Source: JAJKIV01 sp036741775
GTDB taxonomy: Bacteria > Gemmatimonadota > Gemmatimonadetes > Gemmatimonadales > Gemmatimonadaceae
DNA length: 64,000 nt
Direction: 5' to 3'
Assembly: GCA_036741775.1 (NCBI GenBank)
Contig: DAINRQ010000005.1
Coordinates: 1-64,000, forward strand
Shown here: piece after piece, positions 29,837-38,074 of the stretch
Numbering within the stretch: the stretch's first letter is position 1
How the letters are laid out: each line of letters opens with the position of its first letter
The notes under the pieces: generated by a model
What the model was told of the DNA's origin: nothing
What the model saw: the letters and a program-made list of their open reading frames with translations, nothing else
Database searches by the model: none
Program-made: the position numbers and the translations under genes

Positions 29837-30341
29837 CCCTTCCTTCCAGCGTCCATCGCATCCGTGGCCGGCTTCCAATACGCCCGCCGCGTGGAGACAC
29901 GATTCGCTCGATCGCGCCGTCCCGACCGAACCAATCGCCGCGGACCGAGGGAAACCGTTCTCGCGAGTGGCGGAGGCCCAGGGCGTTACCTGGCCGATGA
30001 TGGACGGCCTGCTCGAGCAGCTTCCCGTCGGGCTCATGGTAGTGGATCGCGACGGTCGCGTCGTGTTCGCGAATGCGGCGGCGCGTGCCTTACGGGTCGA
30101 GCGGCTCGAACCGCTTCAGTGGGCAGTCACGCGTGCGTTACTCACCGAGGATGCCGTGCGCGAGGACGAGGTCGAGATCGTGGCACCTGGCCAGCCACGT
30201 CGAGTGTTGAGCGTACACGTGATGCCGGTCCGGGTCAGCGGCTCCGGCGTGACGGCGGCGTTTGTGACGCTGTCGGATGTCACCGCGCGTGAGCGGATGC
30301 GTGCCTGGGACCCGGTGATCGAGTCGCTGGTCAACCTTTGA
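29826..30341 (+). CDS. PAS-domain protein
   Basis: The product is 171 residues from ATG 29826 (caggagg upstream), overlapping the UspA stop by 11 bases. After a disordered N-terminus of about 60 residues, a single PAS domain runs from LLEQLPVGLMVVDRDGRVVFANAAARAL to AAFVTLSDVTARERM. No kinase, GGDEF or HTH output follows, so it is probably a stand-alone sensory module. Coupling to UspA suggests a shared stress role. Confidence 0.75.
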   Translation: MRPDPSFQRPSHPWPASNTPAAWRHDSLDRAVPTEPIAADRGKPFSRVAEAQGVTWPMMDGLLEQLPVGLMVVDRDGRVVFANAAARALRVERLEPLQWAVTRALLTEDAVREDEVEIVAPGQPRRVLSVHVMPVRVSGSGVTAAFVTLSDVTARERMRAWDPVIESLVNL

Positions 30342-30352
30342 GCGGGGATCGG

Positions 30353-31057
30353 TCAACCAGCTAACCCGACCCTCCGCAGGAGCGCCTGAAAGCGGGGTTC
30401 ACTGCGGAGGGGGTCGAACAGCGGATCCGCCTTGAGGTACACGACCATCGAGTAGCGTTCCTCGTAGCTGCGCTCCAACCAGGTGATAGCCTGCTCTCGA
30501 TCTCCGAGACTGGTGTAGATCCGGGCCAGGTTCCACGATGTGTAGACATTCGCCTGGCCTCGCGCCGACTCGGCCTTCAACGCATCGATCTCCCGGAGCG
30601 CTGGTGCGGTGTCGCCTAACGCGACATGCACCCAACCGGGAGGAGGCCACGGTGTCCTGGTGTACATCGCCAGCGCCTTGCGGTATTGCCGCTGGTGATA
30701 ATACGTGTCGCCCAGTTGCCAGTACGTGTTCCCCGAGTCCTGGACGATGACGAGGGTCTTTTCGAACTCTCGAATGGCGTCATCGTAGCGGCGGCAATAG
30801 AGGAACACCTCGCCCAGGCCCTTCTGGTAGTGCGCGACGCCGGGGCTTTGCAGCATCGCCAGTCGCTCCTGTGCTACCGCTTCATCGCATCGACCCAGGC
30901 GCATCGCGAGTTGTCCGAGCTCGTGGTGAGCATGGGCGTTGTGCGGGTTCAACTCGATGGCGTGCCGGAACGCTCGCTCCGCCGCCGGCCAATCGCGGTC
31001 GAGCCACATGCGGAGGAGACCAAGCGCATCGTAGGCGTCCGACAGGGAAGGGTCCAA
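30353..31057 (-). CDS. TPR protein, probably the C-terminal remnant of a kinase-TPR gene
   Basis: The frame (apparent TTG start at 31057) opens in the middle of a TPR (LDPSLSDAYDALGLLRMW) and continues through about five repeats to ADPLFDPLRSEPRFQALLRRV. That ending is typical of kinase-TolB-TPR proteins such as the one at 11371. It begins 5 bases from the end of an ECF sigma gene, exactly where the kinase gene would normally start. A deletion of the kinase, membrane and TolB parts is the simplest reading. No good ribosome site is visible. It could still be translated by coupling. Confidence 0.55.
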   Translation of the reverse strand: MDPSLSDAYDALGLLRMWLDRDWPAAERAFRHAIELNPHNAHAHHELGQLAMRLGRCDEAVAQERLAMLQSPGVAHYQKGLGEVFLYCRRYDDAIREFEKTLVIVQDSGNTYWQLGDTYYHQRQYRKALAMYTRTPWPPPGWVHVALGDTAPALREIDALKAESARGQANVYTSWNLARIYTSLGDREQAITWLERSYEERYSMVVYLKADPLFDPLRSEPRFQALLRRVGLAG

Positions 31058-31062
31058 TCGCC

Positions 31063-31662
31063 TCAGGACTGGAGCTCGCGGCGGACGTCCTGGTATAGTC
31101 GCACCTGCGCCAGCGCCCAGCCTCTGCTGACAGTCGCCGTCGAGATTCCGAGCGCTTCAGCCGTCTCCTCGATCGACATCCCGCCAAAGAAGCGGCATTC
31201 GACGATTCGGCTCTGACGTTCGTTCATTCGCGCCAGGTTCTCAAGTGCGGCGTCGAGCGCAATCAGAAGATCGGCATTGTCATCGGACAGCGCCGCCTGG
31301 CCCTCGAGACAATCGCCGAGCCCCTCGAGAGAAAGCACCGTCTGCTTGCCGCCGCGTTTCTGCGCGATGCGATCCCGGGCGTAGTTCACCAAGATGTGGC
31401 GCATGGCCCTTGCCGCCGTGGCGAGAAAGTGGGCATGGCTCTCCCAACTCGCGCGGCTCTGGTCCACGAGCTTGAGGTACGCCTCGTGAACGAGCGCCGT
31501 TGTGTCGAGTGTGTGGTCGCCCTGCCAGCGTTGCCGCTGCCGGTGAGCGACGACACGGAGCTCGTCGTAGACCAGCGGGAATAGCGCGTCGAGCGCGCCG
31601 TCGTCGCCCCGTTGCAGCGCCTCGAGCAAGCGTGTGACGTCGTGCTCTGAGGCTGGCTCCAT
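31063..31662 (-). CDS. ECF RNA polymerase sigma factor (kinase-associated type)
   Basis: The product is 199 residues from ATG 31662 (MEPASEHDVTRLLEAL). Region 2 is FPLVYDELRVVAHRQ with TTALVHEAYLKLVDQ, followed by RHILVNYARDRIAQKRGG. Region 4 is ECRFFGGMSIEETAEALGIS. It is the same group as 10788-11384. Its usual kinase partner is missing and only a TPR remnant follows. Confidence 0.85.
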   Translation of the reverse strand: MEPASEHDVTRLLEALQRGDDGALDALFPLVYDELRVVAHRQRQRWQGDHTLDTTALVHEAYLKLVDQSRASWESHAHFLATAARAMRHILVNYARDRIAQKRGGKQTVLSLEGLGDCLEGQAALSDDNADLLIALDAALENLARMNERQSRIVECRFFGGMSIEETAEALGISTATVSRGWALAQVRLYQDVRRELQS

Positions 31663-31835
31663 CAAATCGCTCCGGGCGAAACGCCGCGTGATAAGAAACG
31701 GCGCGTTTCCGTGTACCACTAGGTGGAGGCCGCGATTCGGCCCCTCCACCCGAGATCGCAAACCATCACCGCGAACCTTCCGTGCAACGCGGATGAGGCC
31801 GATCGCGACCAACCGCCTATCCCGAGGGTAGCGAC

Positions 31836-32252
31836 ATGACACCCGTGATCCGAAGAACCAATCTCGTCATCGCATGCGGCATGTCCGCCATCATCCTCAC
31901 CGCGTGCGGGGGTTCGGACGAAGCGACCGGCCCCAGCCGCCGCGTTCCCCAGTCTCTCGTCGGCACGTGGACCGGGACCATCAAAGCCGATCAGGCGACC
32001 ATCCCGATCGATCTGACCCTGTTTCTTCGAGCCGATTCCACTATGCTGGCGAACGTGCCGTACGTGAATCCGAACTGTGCACCCGCCGGAACCTGGACAG
32101 CGACGGTCACGCAGATGACCGCGACGGGCCACGACTGTCAGGGCGTCGTCGTGACCTGGGTTGGCCTCATTTCAGTCGGCCGGTTGCGGGGAACGTTCTC
32201 GACGAGCACGGGCATTCGCGGCACGTTCGACGTCGAGAAGGACGCTCAGTAG
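31836..32252 (+). CDS. Small lipoprotein of unknown function
   Basis: The 138-residue product has a clear lipobox LTAC (Cys24) and a Gly/Ser/Asp linker. A single small beta-rich domain follows (LVGTWTGTIKADQATIPIDLTLFLR...GTWTATVTQM...GTFSTSTGIRGTFDVEK), of lipocalin-like or META-like character. It is divergent from the ECF sigma gene 173 bases away and could be a target or partner. The function is unknown. Confidence 0.65.
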   Translation: MTPVIRRTNLVIACGMSAIILTACGGSDEATGPSRRVPQSLVGTWTGTIKADQATIPIDLTLFLRADSTMLANVPYVNPNCAPAGTWTATVTQMTATGHDCQGVVVTWVGLISVGRLRGTFSTSTGIRGTFDVEKDAQ

Positions 32253-32276
32253 CACCCGGACATCCGGAACAGCGAA

Positions 32277-33227
32277 TTACCCGCGCCGCGGGCGCGCTGC
32301 ACTCGGCGCCTCGCCGAACCGCGCCGACCACACCCGCCGCAGTTGGCGCCCGTCCGCAAACCCGCAGGCGGACGCGACCGCGTCGAGCGTCATCGTCGGA
32401 TTCCGCATGAGATCGCGTGCGCGCTCGAGCCTCAGTTGCTCGCGATAGTCATGGATGGAGATTCCGGTCGCGCGCTTGAACACGCGCGTCAGGTTGCGCT
32501 CGCTCATCCCCGCGATCCGAGCCAGCTCGCCGAGCGTTTCGCGGCTCGCCGGGTTGGTCACGAGGTGTTGCTGCACCTGATGGATTCCCGGGCTCAGGTG
32601 GGTCTGATAGTCGAGGTAGACGCTGTCCTGATGATGCGCACCGTCGCGTCGCAGGTAGACCACCATCTCGCGTGCGACCTCGCCGGCCACGACCGGCCCG
32701 GCGTCCTGCTCGATGAGCGCGAGCGCCATGTCGATACCCGCGGCGATGCCGGCACTCGTCACGACACCGTCATCCATCACGAACAGCCGGTCGCCGACGA
32801 CGCGGGCGCGGGGGAACCGCGCCTGCAACTCACTCACGCGGCGCCAGTGCGTCGTGCAGGTGCGGCCGTCCAGCGCACCCGCCTCACCTAACGCAAACGA
32901 TCCGGTGCACACCGAGCAGAGCTGGGCGCCCGCCTGGTGGGCGGCACGGAGCCACGTCACGAATTTCGCGGGGACACGTGTCGTCATCACGGGATAGCCC
33001 GGCACGATGACCCGATCGCCTGGACCGACGTCGGGCAGCGGCTCGAGCCCGCTCAACTCGAGCCCCTGCGCCGTAAGAACGGTGGCCGTTGCCGCCCGAT
33101 AGGACATCACGTAGCGCGCGCCAACCATCGCCGCCTCGTGAAAGGCCTGCACCGGTCCGCCGAGGTCGAGAATCTCACACCCCGGGAACACGGCGAACAC
33201 TGTGCGGATGGGCGCGCGGGTACTCAT
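32277..33227 (-). CDS. GlxA-family transcriptional regulator (DJ-1/PfpI plus AraC HTH)
   Basis: The 316-residue product has a DJ-1/PfpI-like domain in the first 190 residues (FAVFPGCEILDLGGPVQAF, CSVCTGSFALGEAGAL at the nucleophile elbow). The C-terminal AraC-type double HTH spans about 215-310 (LGELARIAGMSERNLTRVFK and AVASACGFADGRQLRRVW). Such regulators respond to small metabolites. It starts 4 bases after the isochorismatase-family gene, so the two form an operon. Confidence 0.88.
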   Translation of the reverse strand: MSTRAPIRTVFAVFPGCEILDLGGPVQAFHEAAMVGARYVMSYRAATATVLTAQGLELSGLEPLPDVGPGDRVIVPGYPVMTTRVPAKFVTWLRAAHQAGAQLCSVCTGSFALGEAGALDGRTCTTHWRRVSELQARFPRARVVGDRLFVMDDGVVTSAGIAAGIDMALALIEQDAGPVVAGEVAREMVVYLRRDGAHHQDSVYLDYQTHLSPGIHQVQQHLVTNPASRETLGELARIAGMSERNLTRVFKRATGISIHDYREQLRLERARDLMRNPTMTLDAVASACGFADGRQLRRVWSARFGEAPSAARPRRG

Positions 33228-33231
33228 GGTG

Positions 33232-33867
33232 CTACGACGCGAGCGCCGGCTCAGGCACCCGTGAATCGGACCCGGCGGACCGGCGGAGGTCGGCGAGCTC
33301 CGCGATGAGGGTTTCGGTGCGCACGATCCGCGCGAAGCGGCGTCGGAGCGCGTACGTCGTGCGCTCCTCGATCGCTTCGACCCCGAGTTCCTCGCCCGGA
33401 ACGTCGTGGTTCGGAATGGGAAAGGTCACCGTTCCGTCGATCACGAAGTCCACGGCATAGCCAAGGTCGGCGGCGACGCGTGTGGTGGTTTCACAGCATT
33501 GCTCCATCGAGATGCCGGTAACGGCCAGGCGCCGCACGCCGAGTGTCAACAGCCGTGTCTGGAGCGTCGTGCTGGTGAAGGCATTGCGGGTGTCCTTGAG
33601 GAGGACGGGCTCGTTCCCCTGCGGGCTCAGGAAATCCATCAGCTTGAGGTGAACGCTGTCCGGCTCGAAACCCGGGTCGCCATCGGTATGCAGGAAGTAG
33701 ATGACCGGGAGTCCGGCAGCTCGGTAGGCATCGATGAGCGCCGAGACGTTGCGCTCGAACGCGTGGTTGTTGCGCCGAGCCCACCGAGGCCCGACCTTGA
33801 ACGAGTCCTGCGCGTCGATGACGAGGAGCGCGGACTGAGACAGCGGAACGTCTTCCGTCGTTAACAT
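33232..33867 (-). CDS. Isochorismatase-family cysteine hydrolase
   Basis: The 211-residue product has the catalytic triad of the family: Asp19 in LLVIDAQDSF, Lys in LLKDTRNAF and Cys in GISMEQCCETTTR. The substrate is probably a carboxamide such as nicotinamide or an N-carbamoyl compound, but cannot be told. A ribosome site (caggaggct) precedes ATG 33867. The paired GlxA-type regulator probably senses a related metabolite. Confidence 0.85.
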   Translation of the reverse strand: MLTTEDVPLSQSALLVIDAQDSFKVGPRWARRNNHAFERNVSALIDAYRAAGLPVIYFLHTDGDPGFEPDSVHLKLMDFLSPQGNEPVLLKDTRNAFTSTTLQTRLLTLGVRRLAVTGISMEQCCETTTRVAADLGYAVDFVIDGTVTFPIPNHDVPGEELGVEAIEERTTYALRRRFARIVRTETLIAELADLRRSAGSDSRVPEPALAS

Positions 33868-34154
33868 TCAAAGCCTCCTGACCCTGGTTGAGAGTGCGTC
33901 ACCAAGGTGTCACTTTCGGCCGGCTGGCGGAGGCGTGTGTAGGGGACGAAGACCGGACAATTCCGGCCATCGTCGGGAACCGGGACTCGGACTGGCAAGC
34001 CGTTTCCCGTCCGCAGCCATCCATGCGAGCGGACCCCGACCACGCGCGGAGCTTCTGCGAAATCAGCGACATCGGTACAATCGGCGTTTGGTATTCTCCA
34101 CCCGTACGAAACCAACGAGTCTCCAACGAGACGAGGCATAGAAGGAACAGGACA

Positions 34155-35093
34155 ATGAAGAACTGGATTCTCCCCGCGCTGATGTTCGTGGCGCCACCCG
34201 CATTTGCTCAGAACGAGGCGGTTCTCCGGCAAGCGTTCGAGGGCAAGGTCGTTACCGTGAAGATCGACATGCCTGCAACGCAGCGGGGTGTCGACGTCTA
34301 CCCCCTCGATCCCATGCCCGTGAACTTCCGCGAGGTCGCGCAGCGCCTCAAGGACAACTCGACGGCGCTCAGGATCGGGCAGCAGGTGATGGTCACGAAA
34401 GTCCTGGTGAAGGGAAACTCGCACGTCGAGTTCCAGCTTGGGGGCGGCGGGTATGGCACGTTCGGCGACAACACGTCCGACGGATCCGGCCTGAACTTCA
34501 CCCCGCAAGGCGAGACGAAAGCCGAGAAGGTCCTGCGCGATTCGATCAAGAAGGCACAGGGGCCGACGAAGCGAAAGCAGTTCGAGCGCGAGCTCGCGAG
34601 CTTGCGCCAGGAGCGCGAGCGCGAGAACGCGCGCGCCGAGGCAGAGGCGAAGCAGGCACAGAGCGTGATCGAGGCGAATCTGCGAGCGAAGCGCGCCGAG
34701 AGCGGGAGCCGCTTCAACGTGCGCTACCGGAATGGCATTCCGTCCGACGCGCTCACGCCGGACGGCTTGATGCGCGCGCTCGCGCAATACGTGGACTTCG
34801 CTCAGGCCGGCGCGACAGTTGCGGCCGGGCCGGCGGTTGCATCCCCTGCCGTGTCGGGGCAGGCGTTGGCGCCCAGTGGATCGGTTGGACCGTCACGCCC
34901 GACGGTCGCGTCGCTCCGCAAGGGGTTGCTCCTGGAGGACGTGGAGGCGATTCTCGGTCCGGCGGCGACGGCGAACGAAACGAAGGAGGGCCGGCTGACC
35001 GTGCTCGAGCGGACGTACCGCAAGGATGGCCAGCGGGTCACCGCGAGCTTCGTCAACGGGGTCATGATTGACTTTGCCATTAGGCCAGAGTGA
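34155..35093 (+). CDS. Secreted protein of unknown function
   Basis: The 312-residue product has a signal peptide (ILPALMFVAPPAFAQ). A small beta domain follows (GKVVTVKIDMPATQRGVDVYP...VKGNSHVEFQLGGGGYGTF), then a charged helical region likely to be a coiled coil at about 115-180 (ERELASLRQERERENARAEA), an Ala/Pro/Ser linker and a C-terminal domain (TVASLRKGLLLEDVEAILGPA...VTASFVNGVMIDFAI) resembling SmpA/BamE-type modules. No exact family is recognised. Expression is likely monocistronic. Confidence 0.65.
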   Translation: MKNWILPALMFVAPPAFAQNEAVLRQAFEGKVVTVKIDMPATQRGVDVYPLDPMPVNFREVAQRLKDNSTALRIGQQVMVTKVLVKGNSHVEFQLGGGGYGTFGDNTSDGSGLNFTPQGETKAEKVLRDSIKKAQGPTKRKQFERELASLRQERERENARAEAEAKQAQSVIEANLRAKRAESGSRFNVRYRNGIPSDALTPDGLMRALAQYVDFAQAGATVAAGPAVASPAVSGQALAPSGSVGPSRPTVASLRKGLLLEDVEAILGPAATANETKEGRLTVLERTYRKDGQRVTASFVNGVMIDFAIRPE

Positions 35094-35098
35094 AGCGG

Positions 35099-35219
35099 CT
35101 GGCAGCTAACAGCTATCAGCTATCAGCTATCAGCAAAGCAACAGCCTCGGGATGCCTCTCTACGGTAGAGGGGCTTCCCGAGGGCTCTCGCTTGCTGATA
35201 GCTGCTAGCTGACAGCTGT
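35099..35219. repeat. Long imperfect inverted repeat with AGCTATC units
   Basis: The left half has the unit agctatc three times. Its reverse complement recurs in the right half (gctgatagctgctagctgac), and the centre is ctctac-g-gtagag at 35158-35170. The whole could fold into an about 120-base hairpin between two plus-strand genes. A shorter relative (cagctatcagccatcagc) is at 44062-44084. No U-tract is present, so it is more likely a mobile or REP-like relic than a terminator. Confidence 0.65.
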
Positions 35220-35233
35220 TCGCTGCTCGCTGC

Positions 35234-36430
35234 ATGCTGCGCATGCTCAAGTCCACCCCCTTGTACGAGCGTACCGCTCCCCTCGTTCGCGCGCAGACCT
35301 GGCGGCGCTGGGCGGGGTATCAGGTCGCGAGTGCGTACGACCCACACCCCGATCGCGAGTACGCGGCCGTGCGGAACGCCGCCGCGCTGTTCGACGTGTC
35401 ACCGCTGTACAAGTACCGCATCGGCGGCCGCGACGCCGCGAAGCTGCTCGACCGCATGGTCACGCGCGACGTCACGACATGCGCGGTCGGGCAGGTGCTC
35501 TACACCCCGTGGTGCGACGCGCACGGCAAGGTCATTGACGACGGCACGGTCAGTCGTCTCGACGACCGGACGTTCCGCCTGACGAGCGCCGAGCCGAACT
35601 TCCGCTGGCTCACGATGAACGCCGTCGGGCTCGACGTGACCATCGACGAGGTGTCCGCGCGGACGGCGGCGCTCGCGCTGCAGGGTCCTCTTTCTCGCGC
35701 GATCCTCGCTCAGCTCTCGCCGGCGAACTTCGAGGGACTCAAGTACTTTCGCCTGGTGCATACGACGGTGCGCGACATCCCCGTCACGATCTCGCGCACC
35801 GGGTACACCGGGGACCTGGGCTACGAGCTGTGGGTGGACGCCGAGCGCGCGGTCGCGCTCTGGGATGCGCTCATCGAGGGGGGCGCGCCGTACGGCATCA
35901 CGCCGGCAGGGATCTGGGCGCTCGACATCGCGCGCATCGAGGCCGGGCTCGTGATGCTCGACGTGGACTACTACTCGGCGCATCACGCGCTGATCGATGA
36001 TCAGAAGTCGCTGCCCGACGAGATCAATCTCGGTTGGACAGTGAGCCTCGACAAAGGGCCGTACAACGGACGGCGGGCGCTCAGAGCCGCGAGGGCCCAG
36101 GGGCCAGCCTGGTCGTTCGTCGGCATCGAGGTGGAGTGGGAGTCCTTCGAGCGGCTGTACGCCGCGCGCGGGCTTCCGCCGCACGTGCCTAACGTCGCGT
36201 GGCGCGTGAGCGCCCCGGTATACCGGGGTGGCGAGCAGATCGGTTATGCGACGAGTGGGTGCTGGTCGCCGCTGCTCAAGCGGTCGCTCGCGCTCGCACA
36301 TGTGCGGGCGCCCCACTTCGCGCCTGGAACACGCGTCGAGCTCGAGGTAACGGTCGAGCACCACCGCGAGCGTGCGGCCGCCGTCGTCCGCAAGCTGCCG
36401 TTCTACGATCCACCACGGAAGCGCGCATGA
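35234..36430 (+). CDS. GcvT-like aminomethyl/methyl transferase (tetrahydrofolate-dependent family)
   Basis: The 398-residue product starts at ATG 35234 or 35243. Features of the glycine-cleavage T-protein fold are present: DVSPLYKYRIGGRDAAKLLDRMVTRD, ALQGPLSRAIL, RTGYTGDLGYELWVDAE and a C-terminal barrel (YRGGEQIGYATSGCWSPLLKRSLALAHV). No GcvH or GcvP lies near, so it is probably a specialised demethylase partner like those in dimethylglycine, sarcosine or O-demethylation systems. It is ATGA-coupled to the next gene and heads a four-gene catabolic cluster. Confidence 0.8.
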   Translation: MLRMLKSTPLYERTAPLVRAQTWRRWAGYQVASAYDPHPDREYAAVRNAAALFDVSPLYKYRIGGRDAAKLLDRMVTRDVTTCAVGQVLYTPWCDAHGKVIDDGTVSRLDDRTFRLTSAEPNFRWLTMNAVGLDVTIDEVSARTAALALQGPLSRAILAQLSPANFEGLKYFRLVHTTVRDIPVTISRTGYTGDLGYELWVDAERAVALWDALIEGGAPYGITPAGIWALDIARIEAGLVMLDVDYYSAHHALIDDQKSLPDEINLGWTVSLDKGPYNGRRALRAARAQGPAWSFVGIEVEWESFERLYAARGLPPHVPNVAWRVSAPVYRGGEQIGYATSGCWSPLLKRSLALAHVRAPHFAPGTRVELEVTVEHHRERAAAVVRKLPFYDPPRKRA

Positions 36431-38073
36431 CGGCAGCGACCCAGACCGGGGCTCCAGGTACCGCCATGACGGGTCGCTACGACGCCATCGTCGTGGGCGG
36501 CGGGCACAACGGGCTCGTGGCCGCCGCGTACCTCGCACGCGCCGGCCGTAAGGTCATCGTGCTGGAGCGCCGCCCGCTCGTCGGCGGCGCGGCTGTCACC
36601 GAGGAGATCGTTCCGGGATTCAAGTTCTCGGTCTTCTCCTACGTGGTGAGCCTCCTCCGGCCTGAGATCATTCGCGACCTCGATCTCCCGCGCCACGGGC
36701 TCCAGATCCTCCCGCTCGAGAGCACCGTTACTCCCCTCGACAACAGCGATTACCTCGCCGGCTGGGGCGACGCCGATGAAACGCGTCGCGAGATCGCTCG
36801 ACATTCGTCGCGGGATGCGGAGGCGGCGTCGCAGTTCGGACGGCTCATGCACCACATGGCGATGGCCGTGAAGCCCATCCTCGCCATGGTGCCGCCCGAC
36901 CCGGCGTCGCTCGCCCCATCGGACCTGCGCGGCCTGCTCAAGCTCGGCACGCACTTCCGGTCGTTAGGCGCGGAGCGCTTTCACGCGCTCTACAAGCTCA
37001 TGACCATGAGCAGCGCCGACTACCTCGACGAGTGGTTCGAGTTCGACCCGCTGAAAGCGACGAAGTCGGCGAGCGGCATCATCGGTACGTTCCTCGGACC
37101 GAGGTCCCCGGGGTCGGCCTACGTGCTCCTCCATCATTATATGGGGGAGATCGACGGTGCCTTCCGCGCCTGGGGATTCCAGAAGGGAGGCACCGGCGCG
37201 ATCAGCGAATCCATCGCAAGCGCCGCGCGCGCCTTCGGCGCCGAGGTCCGCACCGACGCAGCCGTGACGCGCGTGATCGTGCGCGACGGCCGCGTGACCG
37301 GCGTCGCGCTCGCGAACGGTGACGAGCTCTCGGCCCCCGTGGTCGTGTCCGGCCTCGACCCGCGTCGCACGTTCATCGACCTCATCGAGCCGAAGGAGCT
37401 CCCCGACGATCTCGTCTCCAACATCCGGAACTACCGATTCCGCGGGTCGTCCGGTAAGGTAAACCTCGCGCTCGACGCGCTTCCGGACTTCACCTGCCTG
37501 CGCGGGAATGGGCGGTACGCGTCGCCGCTCCTGGCGAACGCGCTGCGCGGCGCGATCTCCATCAGCCCGAGCGTCGACTACCTGGAGCGTGCGTACGACG
37601 ACGCGAAGTACGGCGAGTTCTCGCGGCATCCGTACATGGATATCGTCATCCCGTCCATGATCGACCCCGGGATGGCGCCCCCAGGCAAGCACGTCATGAG
37701 CGTGTTCGTGCAGTACGCACCCTACCAGGTCAACGGCGGGTGGACCGACGAGAAGCGAGACGCGTTCGGCGACGCGGTCATCGACACGCTCGAACGCTAC
37801 GCGCCGAACATTCGGTCCATCATCCGGCACCGCCAGGTGCTCACGCCGGCCGATATCGAGCGCATTACCGGGCTGTCCGAGGGGAACATCTTCCAGGGCG
37901 AGCTCGCGCTGCATCAGCTCTTCTTCCTCCGACCCGCGCCGGCGTGGGCGAAGTACCGGACCCCGATCAGGGGGTACTGGCAGTGCGGGGCGGGCACGCA
38001 TCCCGGGGGCGGCATCATGGGTGCATCGGGGCGGCTCGCCGCGCTCGAGATCGTGTCGAGCGGGGGGCGCTGA
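36427..38073 (+). CDS. FAD-dependent oxidoreductase, phytoene desaturase/PYROXD2-like (first copy)
   Basis: The 548-residue product has a dinucleotide-binding start (DAIVVGGGHNGLVAAAYLARAG) followed by VLERRPLVGGAAVTEE. The C-terminal FAD segment is GYWQCGAGTHPGGGIMGASGRLAA, as in the CrtI/PYROXD2 amine-oxidase superfamily. PYROXD2-like members have no settled substrate. It overlaps the GcvT-like gene by ATGA and is followed by a paralogue, which fits a heteromeric enzyme or two successive oxidations. Confidence 0.85.
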   Translation: MTAATQTGAPGTAMTGRYDAIVVGGGHNGLVAAAYLARAGRKVIVLERRPLVGGAAVTEEIVPGFKFSVFSYVVSLLRPEIIRDLDLPRHGLQILPLESTVTPLDNSDYLAGWGDADETRREIARHSSRDAEAASQFGRLMHHMAMAVKPILAMVPPDPASLAPSDLRGLLKLGTHFRSLGAERFHALYKLMTMSSADYLDEWFEFDPLKATKSASGIIGTFLGPRSPGSAYVLLHHYMGEIDGAFRAWGFQKGGTGAISESIASAARAFGAEVRTDAAVTRVIVRDGRVTGVALANGDELSAPVVVSGLDPRRTFIDLIEPKELPDDLVSNIRNYRFRGSSGKVNLALDALPDFTCLRGNGRYASPLLANALRGAISISPSVDYLERAYDDAKYGEFSRHPYMDIVIPSMIDPGMAPPGKHVMSVFVQYAPYQVNGGWTDEKRDAFGDAVIDTLERYAPNIRSIIRHRQVLTPADIERITGLSEGNIFQGELALHQLFFLRPAPAWAKYRTPIRGYWQCGAGTHPGGGIMGASGRLAALEIVSSGGR

Positions 38074-38074
38074 C

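Noticed and set aside
35099..35219. CRISPR array or tandem-repeat locus
   Set aside because: Units of 7 bases without spacers and with inverted symmetry do not fit CRISPR.
35234..36430. Glycine cleavage system T protein proper
   Set aside because: No gcvH or gcvP is nearby and the gene is coupled to flavoproteins and a Rieske oxygenase; a specialised GcvT-like protein is more likely.
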